From Romanomermis culicivorax (Eukaryota; Nematoda; Enoplea; Mermithida; Mermithidae), in NCBI GenBank assembly GCA_963922205.1, contig CAWUHX010000087.1, positions 558,001 to 622,000 on the forward strand: a stretch of DNA of 64,000 nucleotides. Reading direction: 5' to 3'. Shown here piece after piece: positions 1 to 11,481 of the stretch (its first letter is position 1; each line of letters begins with the position of its first letter). The notes beneath the pieces are model-generated. The model did no database searches and was not told where the DNA came from. It was given only the letters and a program-made list of their open reading frames with translations. Position numbers and translations under genes: made by a program.

Positions 1-235
1 GTTCAACATTATTTTGACGTGTCGCACAAGTAACCCATAAAGTGTGAGCGATTGAGGTCAATGACACAGATGTTGAAACTTCTCAGTTACTAGTTGGCTT
101 TTTTTTCCTGTGTACATGCCAAATGAAACAACTGCTAAGCTGGTGTCTGTTAAAATACATAATGGAGCACACATAATTCGCATATTGCATGTTGCCTCTG
201 AAAATCTCTAAAGATCATGGACAGGAAGCAAAAAA

Positions 236-352
236 ACGAAACCCGAAGCTATCTTTGGTGACACTTTGTAAGCAAATGACCCTTCAGCAAAAAACTGAAA
301 CCCCAAGCTTTCTTTGGTGACACTTTGTAACAAATGACCCTTCAGCAAAAAA
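236..352. repeat. Two-copy direct repeat, about 60 bp unit
   Basis: Two adjacent, nearly identical segments share the core TTTGGTGACACTTTGTAA followed by CAAATGACCCTTCAGCAAAAAA. No coding signal is seen in it. Confidence 0.7.
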
Positions 353-461
353 GCCAAGTTAGAATTTTGTTTCTTCCAGAGCTCAGCTAGGAATTCTTGT
401 GGTCTCTCTCATTTAGAAATCTGTGCATTTTTTAGCTTTCTGTTTGTGTTCTCAATTTTAA

Positions 462-752
462 CCTAATGGTGTCAAAGTCAAAACTACGGATGGGCTTTGC
501 AATATTGCATATGTTCGGGCATACAAAGAAAACATCGACTTTAACCATATATTTGATGCACCAGAGGTAAATTTTCTAGAAAAAAATAGGGCACCTTTGT
601 TATTTATAAACCTTTTAGATCAAAAAGCTCTTCCTTCACAAGTCACTTTCAAAGAATACCAAACCGGAATTTATTTTTGGAGCTCTTCTCCCAGCAGCTT
701 CCATTTTGATGGCTCCTGCTACAATATTAAAAATAACGGTAATTATGCATAG
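462..752 (+). CDS. Unrecognised open frame, possible exon
   Basis: About 96 codons are open between the TAA at 459-461 and the TAG at 750-752, with no convincing ATG. The predicted peptide has ordinary protein composition, for example LLFINLLDQKALPSQVTFKEY, rather than the K/N/F bias of the surrounding AT-rich sequence. It lies upstream of, and in the same direction as, the DUF3987-like remains, so it could be an earlier exon of that gene or a relic of another element. I do not recognise the family. Confidence 0.25.
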   Translation, partial: PNGVKVKTTDGLCNIAYVRAYKENIDFNHIFDAPEVNFLEKNRAPLLFINLLDQKALPSQVTFKEYQTGIYFWSSSPSSFHFDGSCYNIKNNGNYA

Positions 753-866
753 TCATGGCCACACATGTGGGTGCAGGTATTCTGTTGGGTCTCTGGGGGA
801 CCATACATCGGCATTGGAGGGTTTGGTGGGTCTGGACCCTCTTAGCGGTCCGAGTCAAAAAAATTT

Positions 867-1125
867 ATTTTTGAGTGAGGTATTCGAAAAAATAGTTTCA
901 GAGCACAAAACTGATTTTTGAGCGAGGTATTCAAAAAAAATAGTTTCCAGAGCACCAAACTGATTTTTGACTGAGGTATTCGAAAAAAATAGTTTCCGAG
1001 CACCAAACTGATTTTTGAGTGAGGTATTCAAAAAAAATAGTTCCAGAGCATGAAAGTGATTTTTGAGTGGGGTATTCAAAAAAATAGTTTCAGAGCACAA
1101 AACTGATTTTTGAGTGAGGTATTCC
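867..1125. repeat. Minisatellite, about 48-49 bp unit, six copies
   Basis: Six degenerate head-to-tail copies of a unit containing TTTTTGAGTGAGGTATTC, then an A-run, then TAGTTTCAGAGCACAAAACTGA. Copies start near 870, 917, 967, 1015, 1063 and 1109. The reverse-strand open frame across it is only a translation of the repeat. Confidence 0.85.
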
Positions 1126-1224
1126 AAAAGGGTGCCGCACATGTATGGTCATGGCGAAATAAATATTTCTCATGTATGCAAATGAATATCTTTATAGGAA
1201 AATTTGAATGATTACAGCATTTGA

Positions 1225-3309
1225 CCGAATATACTCGTATCTATCATCTGCATTGGTATTAGTGGTTCAGGCAAATCTACGGCATTTAATCAATATTTGC
1301 TGGAACCTCTGAAGGTTATAGTATCGATGAAAAACCTGGAAAATTTTGTTTTCCAACAATTCAGTAAATGTGGCATCATAGCAGTCTTGACCAAAAACGA
1401 TGGTCCGCTACTTTGGGCTTCGGACGAATGTGGGGAACTGTTAACAAAATGTTTTGGTGGCACTGGCGAATGGGAAGAGTTTTGCGGAATGTTGAATAAT
1501 TTTTATTTGGGTTATGGATATTCAAAGAATACGGCTGGGAAAGGTGCCCTCGAAATTGACTCGATGTATTTTTCTATGGTAGGCTTAAATCAGCCCCAAC
1601 CGTTTTGTGATGTCCTGGAAAAATTGGGTGCTACAAAAGATGGATTAGCAGACCGGTTTATTACTGTATCAGCACCTGCGTATCTGGAAGGCACACCTGA
1701 TTCAATAGTGTGGCCGGATGCCATTTTGAATCGCCCAAAAGACTGGCTGCTTATAGCATTATCATATATCTATGATGAACATTCGGTCAATGGAGCCATC
1801 CAGTACAAGTTCAGTGAAGAAGCCCTCGAAGAATTAAAAGCTTTCAGGTAAATTTATCTAATGGTACACAAAGGAAAGATTGTGCATACTCAATGTATTC
1901 TCCAGTCAATTTTGGATGCTCTGTCCAAAATTATCAAAAATTAGTTTTTTGAACTTTTTTTGAAACTAGTGATAATATCTGACTTTTTCAATTTTTTTTT
2001 AATTCAAAAACTACATTTTGTTAAATGTGTTATTTAAAATTTCAGCCAAAAAATTCCCATTAAGCTCCTTACCCCATTTTCCATATACATAGAAACCCCA
2101 TTTTTATCATTCATTCAATATTGGGACTCATTAATCGTGTCACACATGTGACACTGTTGTACGAAAATTGAAACTTCTGTGTGTGTTGAGCCAATACAAT
2201 TTATGCTTACTTTCAGACACATTGAAAAGGAAGAAACTGACAAAATTTAAGGAAGCTGAACAAGTAATCATGCACATATACAATCACTGATGAGAGGTTG
2301 TCTTTCCGATGGCTACGTATTTAACAATTTTCTGAGAAATCATTTTAATATCCACCAAATCAATTGCATTCATTTTACTTGAATATTTAAAAAATTATTT
2401 TTCCTCATTTTTTTGCTAGCTGAAACAAAAATGGTCAATTCTCAAATTTTCCACAATTGAACATAATGCTTAAGTACAGTAATGTTGTCAAGTTTACAAA
2501 TTTTTTTATGATTATGTGAGTTTCAGAATCTGAATTCGGAGTACTTTTTTAAACACAAAGATTTTCAAACTGCTTGATCAATGTTATGTGTGCATTAGGC
2601 CATACTTGAACAACACGATCCAGTTGCATCAACATCGATTTCTGATGATCGTGCCTCGTCAAAGGATATTGACAATGGTCTCCGACTTGCCGTTTTGATC
2701 CACGTAATTAAGCATGCCTTGTTGAAGGCATTACGGATACACGATACAACCATTCCAAAAGTTATATCTCACGAAACTTTTCTTTGAGCTGTAGAGCTTG
2801 TGACTATATTGAAAAAACAAATGTCGTCATACAAAATCGCCGTTTTTGAAGACTGCTTGAAATTACCAACTCTTGATGAAAGCAGAAATGGAGTTATTTT
2901 TGAGAAGCAGTCGCCTGATATCCAAAGTTTGATTCTTGAATACCCGGGTCTGTTTGTGACAGCTCACATGTTGACTCATAGAAAAGGAATCCGTGCACTT
3001 GCTTGTGCTTCTACAATGATGAGTCTTGGATCATTGCCGGAAGCAGATAAAAGTTACATGGGAATGTACAAGCAATTGAAGATAAGTGGTAAGGCCACGC
3101 ATTGCTTTGTTAAAGCAAAGCCAGAAAAAATTAGTGCTATGATGCTACAAAATCTTAACATAACCAAAGCCGTATACAGGACGTTCTACAACAAGGACAT
3201 TAGTCAGGCTGCTCCGAACACCAGTCCCGACTGGCCAAAATACTACAGTGACGTCAAAACTGCTTCAGGTGCTGGACGCCATGATGATAGTAATGATGCT
3301 GAACTATAA
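1225..3309 (+). pseudogene. DUF3987-like NTPase gene, broken
   Basis: The first exon (open from 1225 to the donor at 1847/1848) encodes a Walker A motif, GISGSGKST, near 1255-1281. It continues into a block resembling the DUF3987 primase/helicase-like family (GLADRFITVSAP near 1650). A short exon fits at 2217-2263 and a long one at 2599-3309. The 2263 and 2599 ends join in phase, supporting one gene. The reading frame is damaged: the 2217-2263 exon needs a one-base shift in its AAAATTT run, the long exon has an in-frame TGA at 2785-2787, and the frame is closed just upstream of the Walker motif (TGA 1222-1224). I infer a decayed gene, possibly from a mobile element or gene transfer since the family is mainly bacterial and phage. 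The family call rests on motif memory, not a search. Confidence 0.5.
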
Positions 3310-3574
3310 CACATTAAAATTCTGTGCTCTTACGTTAAAATTAATTTTAATGAAACTTCATCAATTGAGTTTTGTGTGAACTTCACATTATTGCAGTTTG
3401 CTCTCACCAGAAATAACATTTTTGCACAGCTTTTGAATAAACCTTTGTTATTTTAGACTTTTTTCACTTCTTATTACCCATAAAAAAGCAGTTCTGAATA
3501 TTTGCAGCTTGTTTGAAATATTATGCTTCAAAGAACTCAGTTAAATATATCGAATTAATATTTGTTATAGGTCA

Positions 3575-4447
3575 ATGGATTTTGAAGAAATAGTTTGTCT
3601 ATCTCAACATCATGAAAAATTGATACCATTTCTTTAAAAAGAAAATAATTTGCTTGTAAAACAGACTTCATGCAATACCTGTAATTCACCTACGAATATG
3701 GTTAAAAAACAACAATTGAATGACAATTTTATCTGGTGTTGCAAAATTTGCAAGTCACAGAAATCAATTCGAACTGCATTAATTTTATGGGACCTGATGA
3801 CTATTAGACACTGGTTTAATGATCTTTTATTTATTTGCAAACGATTATCCTGCATATTTGGCTCATCGATTAATCAGGAAAAGAGTTACATATGACACTA
3901 TATTAGAGTGGTATGATAAATCTCGTGACATTTGCACAAAGATTATGCTAACAAACCAATTGAAATTTACATCAGACGTCCTTATTAGCCAACAGGAAAC
4001 TGCAGTAGAAATAGACGAGTCCTTCTTTGGAAAAAAAGCAAAAAATGACAAGGGTACCAGCAAACAAATGGCCTTAGTACCTACTGGAACGAAGTGGTAC
4101 ACAGTGAATCCAACAAACTCAAGAGAAATCTTGCTTTCAATAATCCAGAAATACATATCAAATGAGGTTACAATATATCATGATGGTCTGGCCACTTATG
4201 CTAATGTAGATACATATGGATACAATCATAAAGTCATGCCATAATAAGGAATTCGTGACTGAGGATGGCATTCATACAAATACCATAGAAGGCTTGTGGG
4301 GACTAGCAGAGGATATCGAGAATGCATGGATTAATAACAATGGAACGCTTAGTTGCTCATTTGGACGAATTTTCATTTCGTCAAAATTATAAAGATAATA
4401 ATGATTCGATTTGGAAATTTTTTGTGAACTCATTAACAAACTTATGA
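3575..4447 (+). pseudogene. Merlin/IS1016-type (ISXO2-like) DDE transposase relic
   Basis: The frame starts at ATG 3575 and meets an in-frame TAA at 3635. It continues through a zinc-binding block with CNTC and CKIC pairs (about 3668-3755). After a frameshift near 3825 comes the catalytic core: VEIDESFFGKK (first Asp, about 4005-4040), YHDGLATY (second Asp, about 4177-4200), and after a further shift near 4245, HTNTIEGLWG (Glu, about 4272-4300). Another shift near 4310 leads to the C-terminal block AHLDEFSFRQNY, and the last stop is at 4445. DxD..E spacing and the IEGLW motif are typical of the ISXO2-like/Merlin group. At least three frame breaks and one stop make it inactive. I did not find its terminal inverted repeats. 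Confidence 0.8.
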
Positions 4448-4689
4448 TTTTATGTGCACTAAAATGTTTGTTTTACATTGCGCCAGAGTTTTTTTTATTT
4501 TTCCTAAATTTTTTGTGAATTGTTTTATTTTTTCTTTGTCTTTGAAAATAGTTATTTCATTTGATTCCTGTGTAGATTATCGGAACCAGGTAATCATGCA
4601 CTGTGTGATTCTAAGCTTGTTACTCTTTACTTTCTATTGGCGGCCTTTTCTATCGGCTATATTAATGATTCAGCCTACTTTAGCACATT

Positions 4690-5160
4690 AGCCACATTAG
4701 CTGATGCGCCAGACCCATTATTTTTAACACACTGCATTAGCCACATTAGCCCATTGGCCACATTAGCCCATTAGACACATTAGCCCACTAGCCATGTTAG
4801 CCCATTGGCCATGTTAGCCCATTGGCCACATTGGCAAATTGGCCACATTAGCCCATTGGCCACATTAGCCCATTGGCCACATAAGCCCATTAGCCACATT
4901 AGCCGATTGGCCGCATTAGCCCATTGGCCACATAAGCCCATTAGCCATATTAGCCCATTGGCCATGTTTGCCCATTGACCACATTGGCCACATTAGCCCA
5001 TTAGCCATATTAGCCCATTGGCCATGTTTGCCCATTGACCACATTGGCCCATTGGCTACATTAGCCCATTGGCCATATTAGCCCATCGGCCACATTAGCC
5101 CATTGGCCACATTAGCCCACTAAGCCACATTGGCCTAATTCATAAGCACATTTAGCCTAA
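4690..5160. repeat. Satellite of about 17-bp units rich in TTGGCCACATTAGCCCA
   Basis: Some two dozen degenerate tandem copies of a unit close to CATTAGCCCATTGGCCA. The core TGGCCA is a palindrome, so the array can pair with itself. A larger repeat of about 60 bp is visible at 4938-5050. The reverse-strand open frame (W, G, A, N rich) is just repeat translation. Confidence 0.9.
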
Positions 5161-5267
5161 TAGCCAAGCTAATATTTTTGAATATGTATACAAAACACAG
5201 TAGTAGGCTATTCAGGTTGGGTCATAATTTATCTGATGCATATAAATTTCTACTATTCGCTCTTTTG

Positions 5268-5345
5268 AGAAGTCGCTGTAATGAGAATCGTTGTATTGAG
5301 ACTTCGCTGTAATGAGAATCGCTGTTTTGAGTTTCGCTGTATTGG
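5268..5345. repeat. Short tandem repeat, TTCGCTGTAATGAGAATCG type
   Basis: Degenerate alternating blocks GAGAATCG and TTCGCTGTA(A/T)TGAG repeat four to five times. It is followed by A/T-rich low-complexity sequence up to the GLMN stop. Confidence 0.6.
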
Positions 5346-5677
5346 GACAAGTCCCTTGAAATTCTTAAATTTTTGCTCAAAATTCACAAAAAATTTTAAA
5401 AATGAACCCTTAAAATTCAAGGATTTTCCACTAAAATTCTAAAAAATGATCTAGAATTTTGGAAAAACGGAAATTCTAAAAAAATCATTTTCCGTAATTC
5501 TTAAAATTTACAACCAAAATTCGAAAAAATTCTCCGATATTCTGAAAAATGATCTATAACTCAAAAATTTCAGCTTAAAATTTAAAAAAAATACAACAGA
5601 ATCTGAAAAAGAGGTAATTCTAAAACAGGTGAAATCATAAAAAACTATGAAGAAAGTTTTCCAACTTTAAGTTCTTA

Positions 5678-8600
5678 TTATCGATTGTTTATTTCACTTA
5701 ATCTATCACACAAACTACTCAAAAACTGTAATTTACACAACGATAAATCACAATCGATCGATTTTTTACACTCGTCGATCGCTTGTTTCAAATTTTCTAA
5801 ATATCGATCGATTTGGTCAATATAATTAAAATCACCATTTAAATTCAAAAAAATAAATAAATTTAAACACGCGGCAATTTGTTCCTGTTGATCTAGAATA
5901 TCGTGCAATAGGGAAACTTGGCAAAATTTGGGCAAAAATTGGCGTAAATTTTCCCAAAAAATATTTTTTTTATTTTGAACATTGATCCGCAAGTTCCATT
6001 TATAAAAATCGATAATCGATCCACGTATACCGTACAAAATTTGCGTCGAAAGCTTTTCGTTGAAACAATTTTGCCCCATACAGTAAAATATCTTTCTAAA
6101 AATAGAAATTTGTATTTGCGAATCAATTTTTCTTAAAAATTGCCAAAAAACGTCGTAGGATTCTTGGCGACGAATTCTCGATCGCGTTTCGGACATAATT
6201 TTGATCAAATTGATGAATACCGGTGAACAATTATGACTATAATCGACATGTTCATATTGTAACAGAAATTTGCATAATTTCAAACCTGAGCGCCAAAAAA
6301 ATTCGTCGTCGTACTGTAATAATGCGTTACAGTAAACTAAACACGTCCGAAAAATATAATCCTGCGAATAGACGTTCGGTTGACGATTTTGACAAATTTG
6401 GCTACAGTAAACTAGAACGATCAATAATCCTATGGCAAAATGGTCAAACTTTAGCATGGGAAATTCAATAATTTTAAAAATACCGTTCGGATGTAAATCG
6501 TAAATAAAATTTACGCATTTTTCGACTAAAAACCATTTTTCCGAACGTATTTTCGTATTTAAATTGAAATAGATTATGGGATTTGATAGAAATTGTAATA
6601 AAATTGACGTTAAAATTTTAATTTTTTCATTTTTGAATTTCGAAAGTTTTATAATTTGACAATTTTTCAATTCTGAAACGAAAATTTCCAAAAAATTTAA
6701 AGTCGATTTTAAACTATTTTCGTAGTGTAACATTTTTTTGGATGGCCAATTTTCGGATATTAAAAATTCTTGATCATTTTCCACCACGTTGGAATCGAAT
6801 TCTTGTTGGTCGTAGTCGTCGTTTTCAAATTCGAATTTGGTCACGTGATCGTAAAATTTGCATAAAATAAATTCCAACGAATCCAATTGTTGATCGGGTA
6901 ATCGTAAAAAAGTAATTTTCAATAATCTAGTGATTAAATCTATAAAAAAAAACAACATTTTAAAATGAGATAACAATTTGAAATTCAATTTAAAAATTTG
7001 AGATTTTAAAATTTTTTTACAAAATTTCCAAAAAAACTCAAATTAAAAAAAAAACCATTAAAACTTTCACAAATTTTTGCCAAATTTGAGTAAAATCATC
7101 AAAAATTCTAAAATTTTTCCTTTAAAAAGTGTTCAAAAATTTCTAAAATTTTTGAGAATTTTTCTACAAAATTCCCAAAAAATGGTCAGAAATTCGGAAA
7201 AATCCATTAAAAGTTTGATAAATTTTTGCCAAATTAAAAAAATCATCAAAAATTCTAGAATTTTTCGCAAAAAATTGTTCAAAATTCTACAAAATTTACA
7301 GAAAAAATTGAAAATTTTCGCCCAAAATTCTGGAAAATTACACCAAAATTTTAAAATTTTCCAACTATATTTTCAGGAAAGCCCAAAATCCGAAAAAATT
7401 TCATTATAATTGCATTAATTTTTTGTAAAATTTTTATTTTTTAAAAAAATTTTATGAATTTTTTTTTAAACCTTTTTGCACCTAGGTATATAAGCCTAAG
7501 CCCAAGGCTAAGCCTAAGCCTAAGTTCAAGCGCCTAAGTTCAAGCCTAAGCCTAAGGTCACGCCTAACCCTAAGCCCAACCTCAAGCCCAAGGCTGAGCC
7601 TAAGCCCAAGCCTTACTGTGAGTCATCCTAAGCCTACGCCTAGTGCATGTAAACCATACCACCTATGGGTAGAAAATCGATAGGCCATTAAGCGCCTGTG
7701 AGCAGGGTTTTTTTTGCATAGGCCAGGTTGCAATGTGCAACTTGGGGAAAAATTTTGGTTGCACAGATAAATTTTTGGTTGCTCACTCTAAAATCGATAA
7801 ACTTGCTTAAATTTATCGGAAAAATCATTGCAAACTGGTTTTCTTGTAATTTCATTCGATCCGCGTCAGTTTTAAACATTTAAAACCCAATTTTCTGGGA
7901 TTTAGAACACATTACTAAAGTAAAATCTTTTCTAGAACGCTAGAAAATGAATTTTTTCACCTTTTATTTTCCAGATAGAAGGTTAGATTTCTCAGTGAAT
8001 TTAATGAATTTTCAATCGGAAAAACTAAAATTCAAAAATAAGGCAAGCGACTAAGAATTGGGATCTTTCAATCGGCAAAAATTTCTAGCATTGTCTTATA
8101 CTCAGAATGTTTTAATCACACGAAAGTCAAAATTTTTATGAAGATCGCAAAAAATTTTTGGGAAAATGACCAGGAAAAATATTAGTTTTCAATTCGTCAA
8201 AAAAATACAGGATCAAACATTTATCAATAGTATGTTGATAATTTAAACCTATAAGCACTAACTAGAATGACCTATTTTAACCGCGCACTAAAATAATATA
8301 AAAAATCATAAATGAATTGAAACTCGGCGCCAAGTGCCGAAAAATTTTCACTTTTTCCATTGTAGAACGTATAAAAAAATGCATCTCTGGACTAGAGCTT
8401 CACACGACAAAAATTTCGTACCCGGGTACCCGTTTATTCATTTCCCGGGTACCCGAATTACCCGGGTTTACCCGGGTACATGTTAAAATGAGTTGTAATG
8501 TTAATGTACATATATAATATTAGACAGATACACTGTGAAAATAGAATGATGCATTACACACACTCCGTAGTCCCTACTACATAATATTTTTCAACACTTG

Positions 8601-10870
8601 TGTTGAAACACTGGTTGTGTTGTTGTATACAATAGGCTGCATAGGTAAGTATATTGCGAATATAATGCTAGAGATGATGATTGATACACATCATCGACGC
8701 ACCTACGCTGCAAAATACTACACATCACATCACGATAGCTCAATATTATTGACGAGACAAAGCAAAATTTGCATACCTCCAGGGTTTTTTTGACCTACGA
8801 GTCACAAGCCAAGTGGCTTGTTGACCTTAAATTTTACAAGCCATTCCAAATTTTTGCAAGCCAATTTTATAATATCAGTATATGTGAATAAATTCCAATG
8901 CTAGGTTATTTTTTAAAGAAAGGTATATATTGAGCATTACGGCAATCGATCAAAAAAGAGATGTCATCCAACATTTATTCAATAACATTTTAGAGCCGTT
9001 AATTCATTAAAATTCAGGAAACATTTGAAATTTTTGAGTTTGATCGAAGTCTAATCTACAAGCACTGTGGAAAAAATTTTCAGGCAAACTATCCAAGAAC
9101 ATAATGACCTTGAATTACATGAGAAATCGACGGTTAAGTCGTCTATGATGACAAGTGAGAGCCCAAAAAAGCTATTAATCTTTCCTGCCTGAAACGCCGG
9201 AAATTTTTTTCGGTATTGACATTCTGCGATACTGGAAAATCAATTTTCCAACCACTTGTTTGAAGAATTAGTTTCGAATTTTCTGTTCAAAGGTCGTAAT
9301 TTCTAGAATTTCATGTTTGAAAAATTTTAAAACCATTAATTTATTCACACACTCTAATGAACTTGGCCAAATAGATGTGAGCAAGAAGAGTAGAAGTTTC
9401 CGAAAACTATTTCATAAAGCTTTTGGATTGATTTTACGTTGAGAAAAGAATAATTACTTCAAAAAGTTTGCAGACTTGACGTATTGATCTTTCTCAAAAA
9501 AAGTGTCAAGAGAAAAATGTGAATCTTCATTAAATATCAAGATGAAATATTGAAGATTACCAATTAAAACATGAGATAATACGTTTAAGACGATTAAAAC
9601 TATTAAAGATTAAATGATAAGAAAAGGTAGACATGTTAGAACGAAATAAATAATAATGCTTATTTAAGTTATAACCGGCGCGAAGCGCCGGAAAATTTTG
9701 AGATTATGACCTCCTAAAATGCACTAAAATGCATCTCTTCTGTATCCGATGTGATCAAACACATGATTCAGAAAATTCTGACAAGCCATTTTGGCTTGCT
9801 GGACTAAAATTCTACAAGCCATATTGTCAGTCCAACAAGCCATGGCTTGTAAAAGGCTAAAAAAACTATGCATACACCTCTACTCTCAAGTCTACATATT
9901 CTACGTGATACAAAACGGGTACCCGAATTACCCATGTACCTGGGTACCCGGGTAATTCGGGTACCCGGTGTGAAGCTCTACTCTGGCCAGAAAACCCTAT
10001 AACCTAATCAAAATTCAAAAGAGCAGTCAGGGCTCAAGTTGCACTGTGCAACTTGGCTGAAAAAATTTGGTTGCGCAGTGGTTGCTGTGTGCAAAAAAAC
10101 CCTGCCTGTGAGGGGTGCAACCAGTTGGGGGGGGTGTAAACCCATAATTTCAGGGGTAGGGCTACCCAATTCGCGAGTTGGGAGCATACCCGTATCCAGC
10201 ATTTCCAAAAAGGGGGATTTTCCAAATTTTTTTTAGAATTTACTGAATAAAAGAAAATCAAAATCATTTAAAGACGACTTATTTTCAGTTAGTTCATGCG
10301 TGCTTGGATTAGTGGCTAAATTCTATGTTTGACGAAAAGTATGTCAATATAATAATTTGATTTGGGAGTTGTGGTGATGTATATAAGTACAATTATATTA
10401 CTGAAAATGTTATTTTAAAAGAAGTTTAGGAGGGAATTCACCTCCTTACCCTCTAAACACGGGCCTGGTTGGGAGGGGGGAAGTCCCAAAATTTGGGTAT
10501 AGGGTTTTAATAAGTTGGGGGACGGTCTGCTCACTACGCAGGTAATTTTAAAAATTCAAAATTTACCGAAAAATTGATCATTTTTCAACTTTTTATCGTT
10601 CAAAAATTCGATAAAAGCCAGCAAAATTTCTTTCGATTTGCCGATTTTGATCACGTGTTCTAAAATTTGACTGGAAACGTCGAAAAATTGATCATCGACA
10701 AAATTTCCATTTAAAAAATCGCATAAAAATGTTATTAAATCCATAGCGTTGAAAATTACGTAATTTTCATTTTCCGAATCGAAAATTAATTCGAAAACGT
10801 CGTTCGAACGTTTTTCCATTACGAAATTCGTAAATTTGGCTAAAAAATCGATGGATTTTTCCGAATCCAT
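5678..10870 (-). CDS. GLMN: Glomulin family protein, two exons, 521 aa
   Basis: Exon 1 is 10567-10870 (ATG at 10868-10870, donor reads TTCG|GTAAAT). Exon 2 is 5678-6939 (acceptor TTTTTATAG|ATTTAAT). The phase-1 join gives 1566 nt, exactly 522 codons with the stop. The protein is all-helical. Its C-terminal block CLNLFIFLNLNGDFNYIDQI followed by LKQAIDECKKSI matches the layout of the glomulin/ALF4/Ybp2 family. Exon 1 has the expected N-terminal helical-repeat pattern (LEHVIKIGKSKEILLAFIEF). Vertebrate glomulin is slightly longer (about 594 aa). In known systems it binds the RING protein RBX1 and restrains cullin-RING ubiquitin ligases. That role is inferred here from family membership. The intron (6940-10566) is full of transposons, yet both exons are open and in phase, so the gene looks functional. 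Confidence 0.8.
7486..7655. repeat. Degenerate interstitial telomere-like tract (CCTAAG)n
   Basis: About 170 bp of CCTAAGCCTAAGCCCAAGG-type units on the plus strand, equal to degenerate TTAGGC on the other strand. It lies in the GLMN intron. TTAGGC is the usual nematode telomere repeat. Confidence 0.75.
8393..9980. mobile_element. Second-level nested hAT-like element
   Basis: It has a perfect 13-bp terminal inverted repeat TAGAGCTTCACAC and an 8-bp duplication CTCTGGAC/CTCTGGCC (7 of 8 identical; 8385-8392 and 9981-9988). Subterminal arrays of GGTACCCGGGTA-like palindromes occur at both ends (8418-8478 and 9915-9968). The related copy at 22915-23290 reads straight through the insertion point (near 23203) and serves as the empty site. 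Confidence 0.85.
8780..9870. mobile_element. Third-level nested element with AAGCCA-rich ends
   Basis: The ends CAGGGTTTTTTTGACCT and the inverted partner of CATAGTTTTTTTAGCCT are followed by inverted arrays of ACAAGCCA/TGGCTTGT. The flanks CATACCTC and CATACACCTC look like a target duplication with a 2-nt indel. It contains the strong hairpin CCGGCGCGAAGCGCCGG at 9675-9691. No coding capacity was seen. Confidence 0.65.
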
Positions 10871-10891
10871 GGAGTTTATTTAGTTAGCTAG

Positions 10892-10903
10892 CTGAAAAAA
10901 ACG
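10892..10903 (-). promoter_or_regulatory. Probable trans-splice acceptor of GLMN
   Basis: On the minus strand a pyrimidine run ending TTTTTTTCAG lies 21 bases upstream of the GLMN ATG, with no donor or coding exon visible upstream. This fits spliced-leader addition, as in nematodes. Confidence 0.45.
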
Positions 10904-11473
10904 GACGAAATCGGAATTATTTAGCTGATTTGAGGCTACAGTATGCGCGGAATTCGGGTGATGCAACTACTCAACATAATAAACTTGCTGAATGATGAAC
11001 TATTATTGACAAAATTCATCATAGGCTCAATTATGCATCTTGGATTTGATGCAAGCAATAGCTTGTCTGGATTATTCCTTTAAAAAGTATTATCTGAAGA
11101 TCATGCCTTTAATAAGTCTGACCAGTTCGGGATGGGGTGAACCCACGATATTGGGTGGTGGTTCCAAAATTGCGGGGAGGTCAACATTTGGATATAGGGT
11201 TCATCAAGTTTGGGGTCCCCTCTTACCCCCTCCAATAACAGGTGTGCCTCTGTGGTGAAAAATCGGATTGATTCTCAAAATTTAGCGTCAAATTCTAGCA
11301 TTGTTGAGCCACATTTTTGATACAAAATCTCTGGTTTTATTATTGAAATTTGCATCCTGTGGAATAATTTGATGAACATTGGAATGCAAAAAAAATTATA
11401 ATGTAAAAATGATAAAATTCGACGGCATTTTAGTCACTCGACTGTCTAAAATACGGAACAATCCAATTCACAT
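10904..11473. other. Upstream flank of GLMN; no gene seen
   Basis: No supported coding region. A G-rich degenerate repeat at about 11125-11250 resembles pieces at 10440-10520 and 10120-10200 (AAAATTTGGGTATAGGGTT-like blocks), probably decayed short transposons. Confidence 0.5.
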
Positions 11474-11481
11474 TTTTGTTC

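Larger units (their letters stand above)
7703..10104. mobile_element. Outer hAT-like element in GLMN intron
   Basis: The ends read CAGGGTTTTTTTTGCA at 7703 and the inverted GCAAAAAAACCCTG ending at 10104. They are flanked by a perfect 8-bp duplication CCTGTGAG (7695-7702 and 10105-10112). An 8-bp duplication and a CAGGG start fit the hAT superfamily. The left part (about 7703-8392) is also present at 22915-23290. No transposase frame is seen, so it is non-autonomous. It was later enlarged by two nested insertions. Confidence 0.85.

Noticed and set aside
4780..4965. W/G/A/N-rich 61-aa frame on the minus strand
   Set aside because: Reverse translation of the satellite.
4690..5160. CRISPR-like array
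   Set aside because: No constant repeat with unique spacers; it is a simple satellite in a eukaryotic genome.
6223..6471. Plus-strand 82-aa frame
   Set aside because: Antisense shadow of GLMN exon 2.
7077..7409. 110-aa K/N/F-rich frame
   Set aside because: Translation of AAAATTC-type low-complexity intron sequence.
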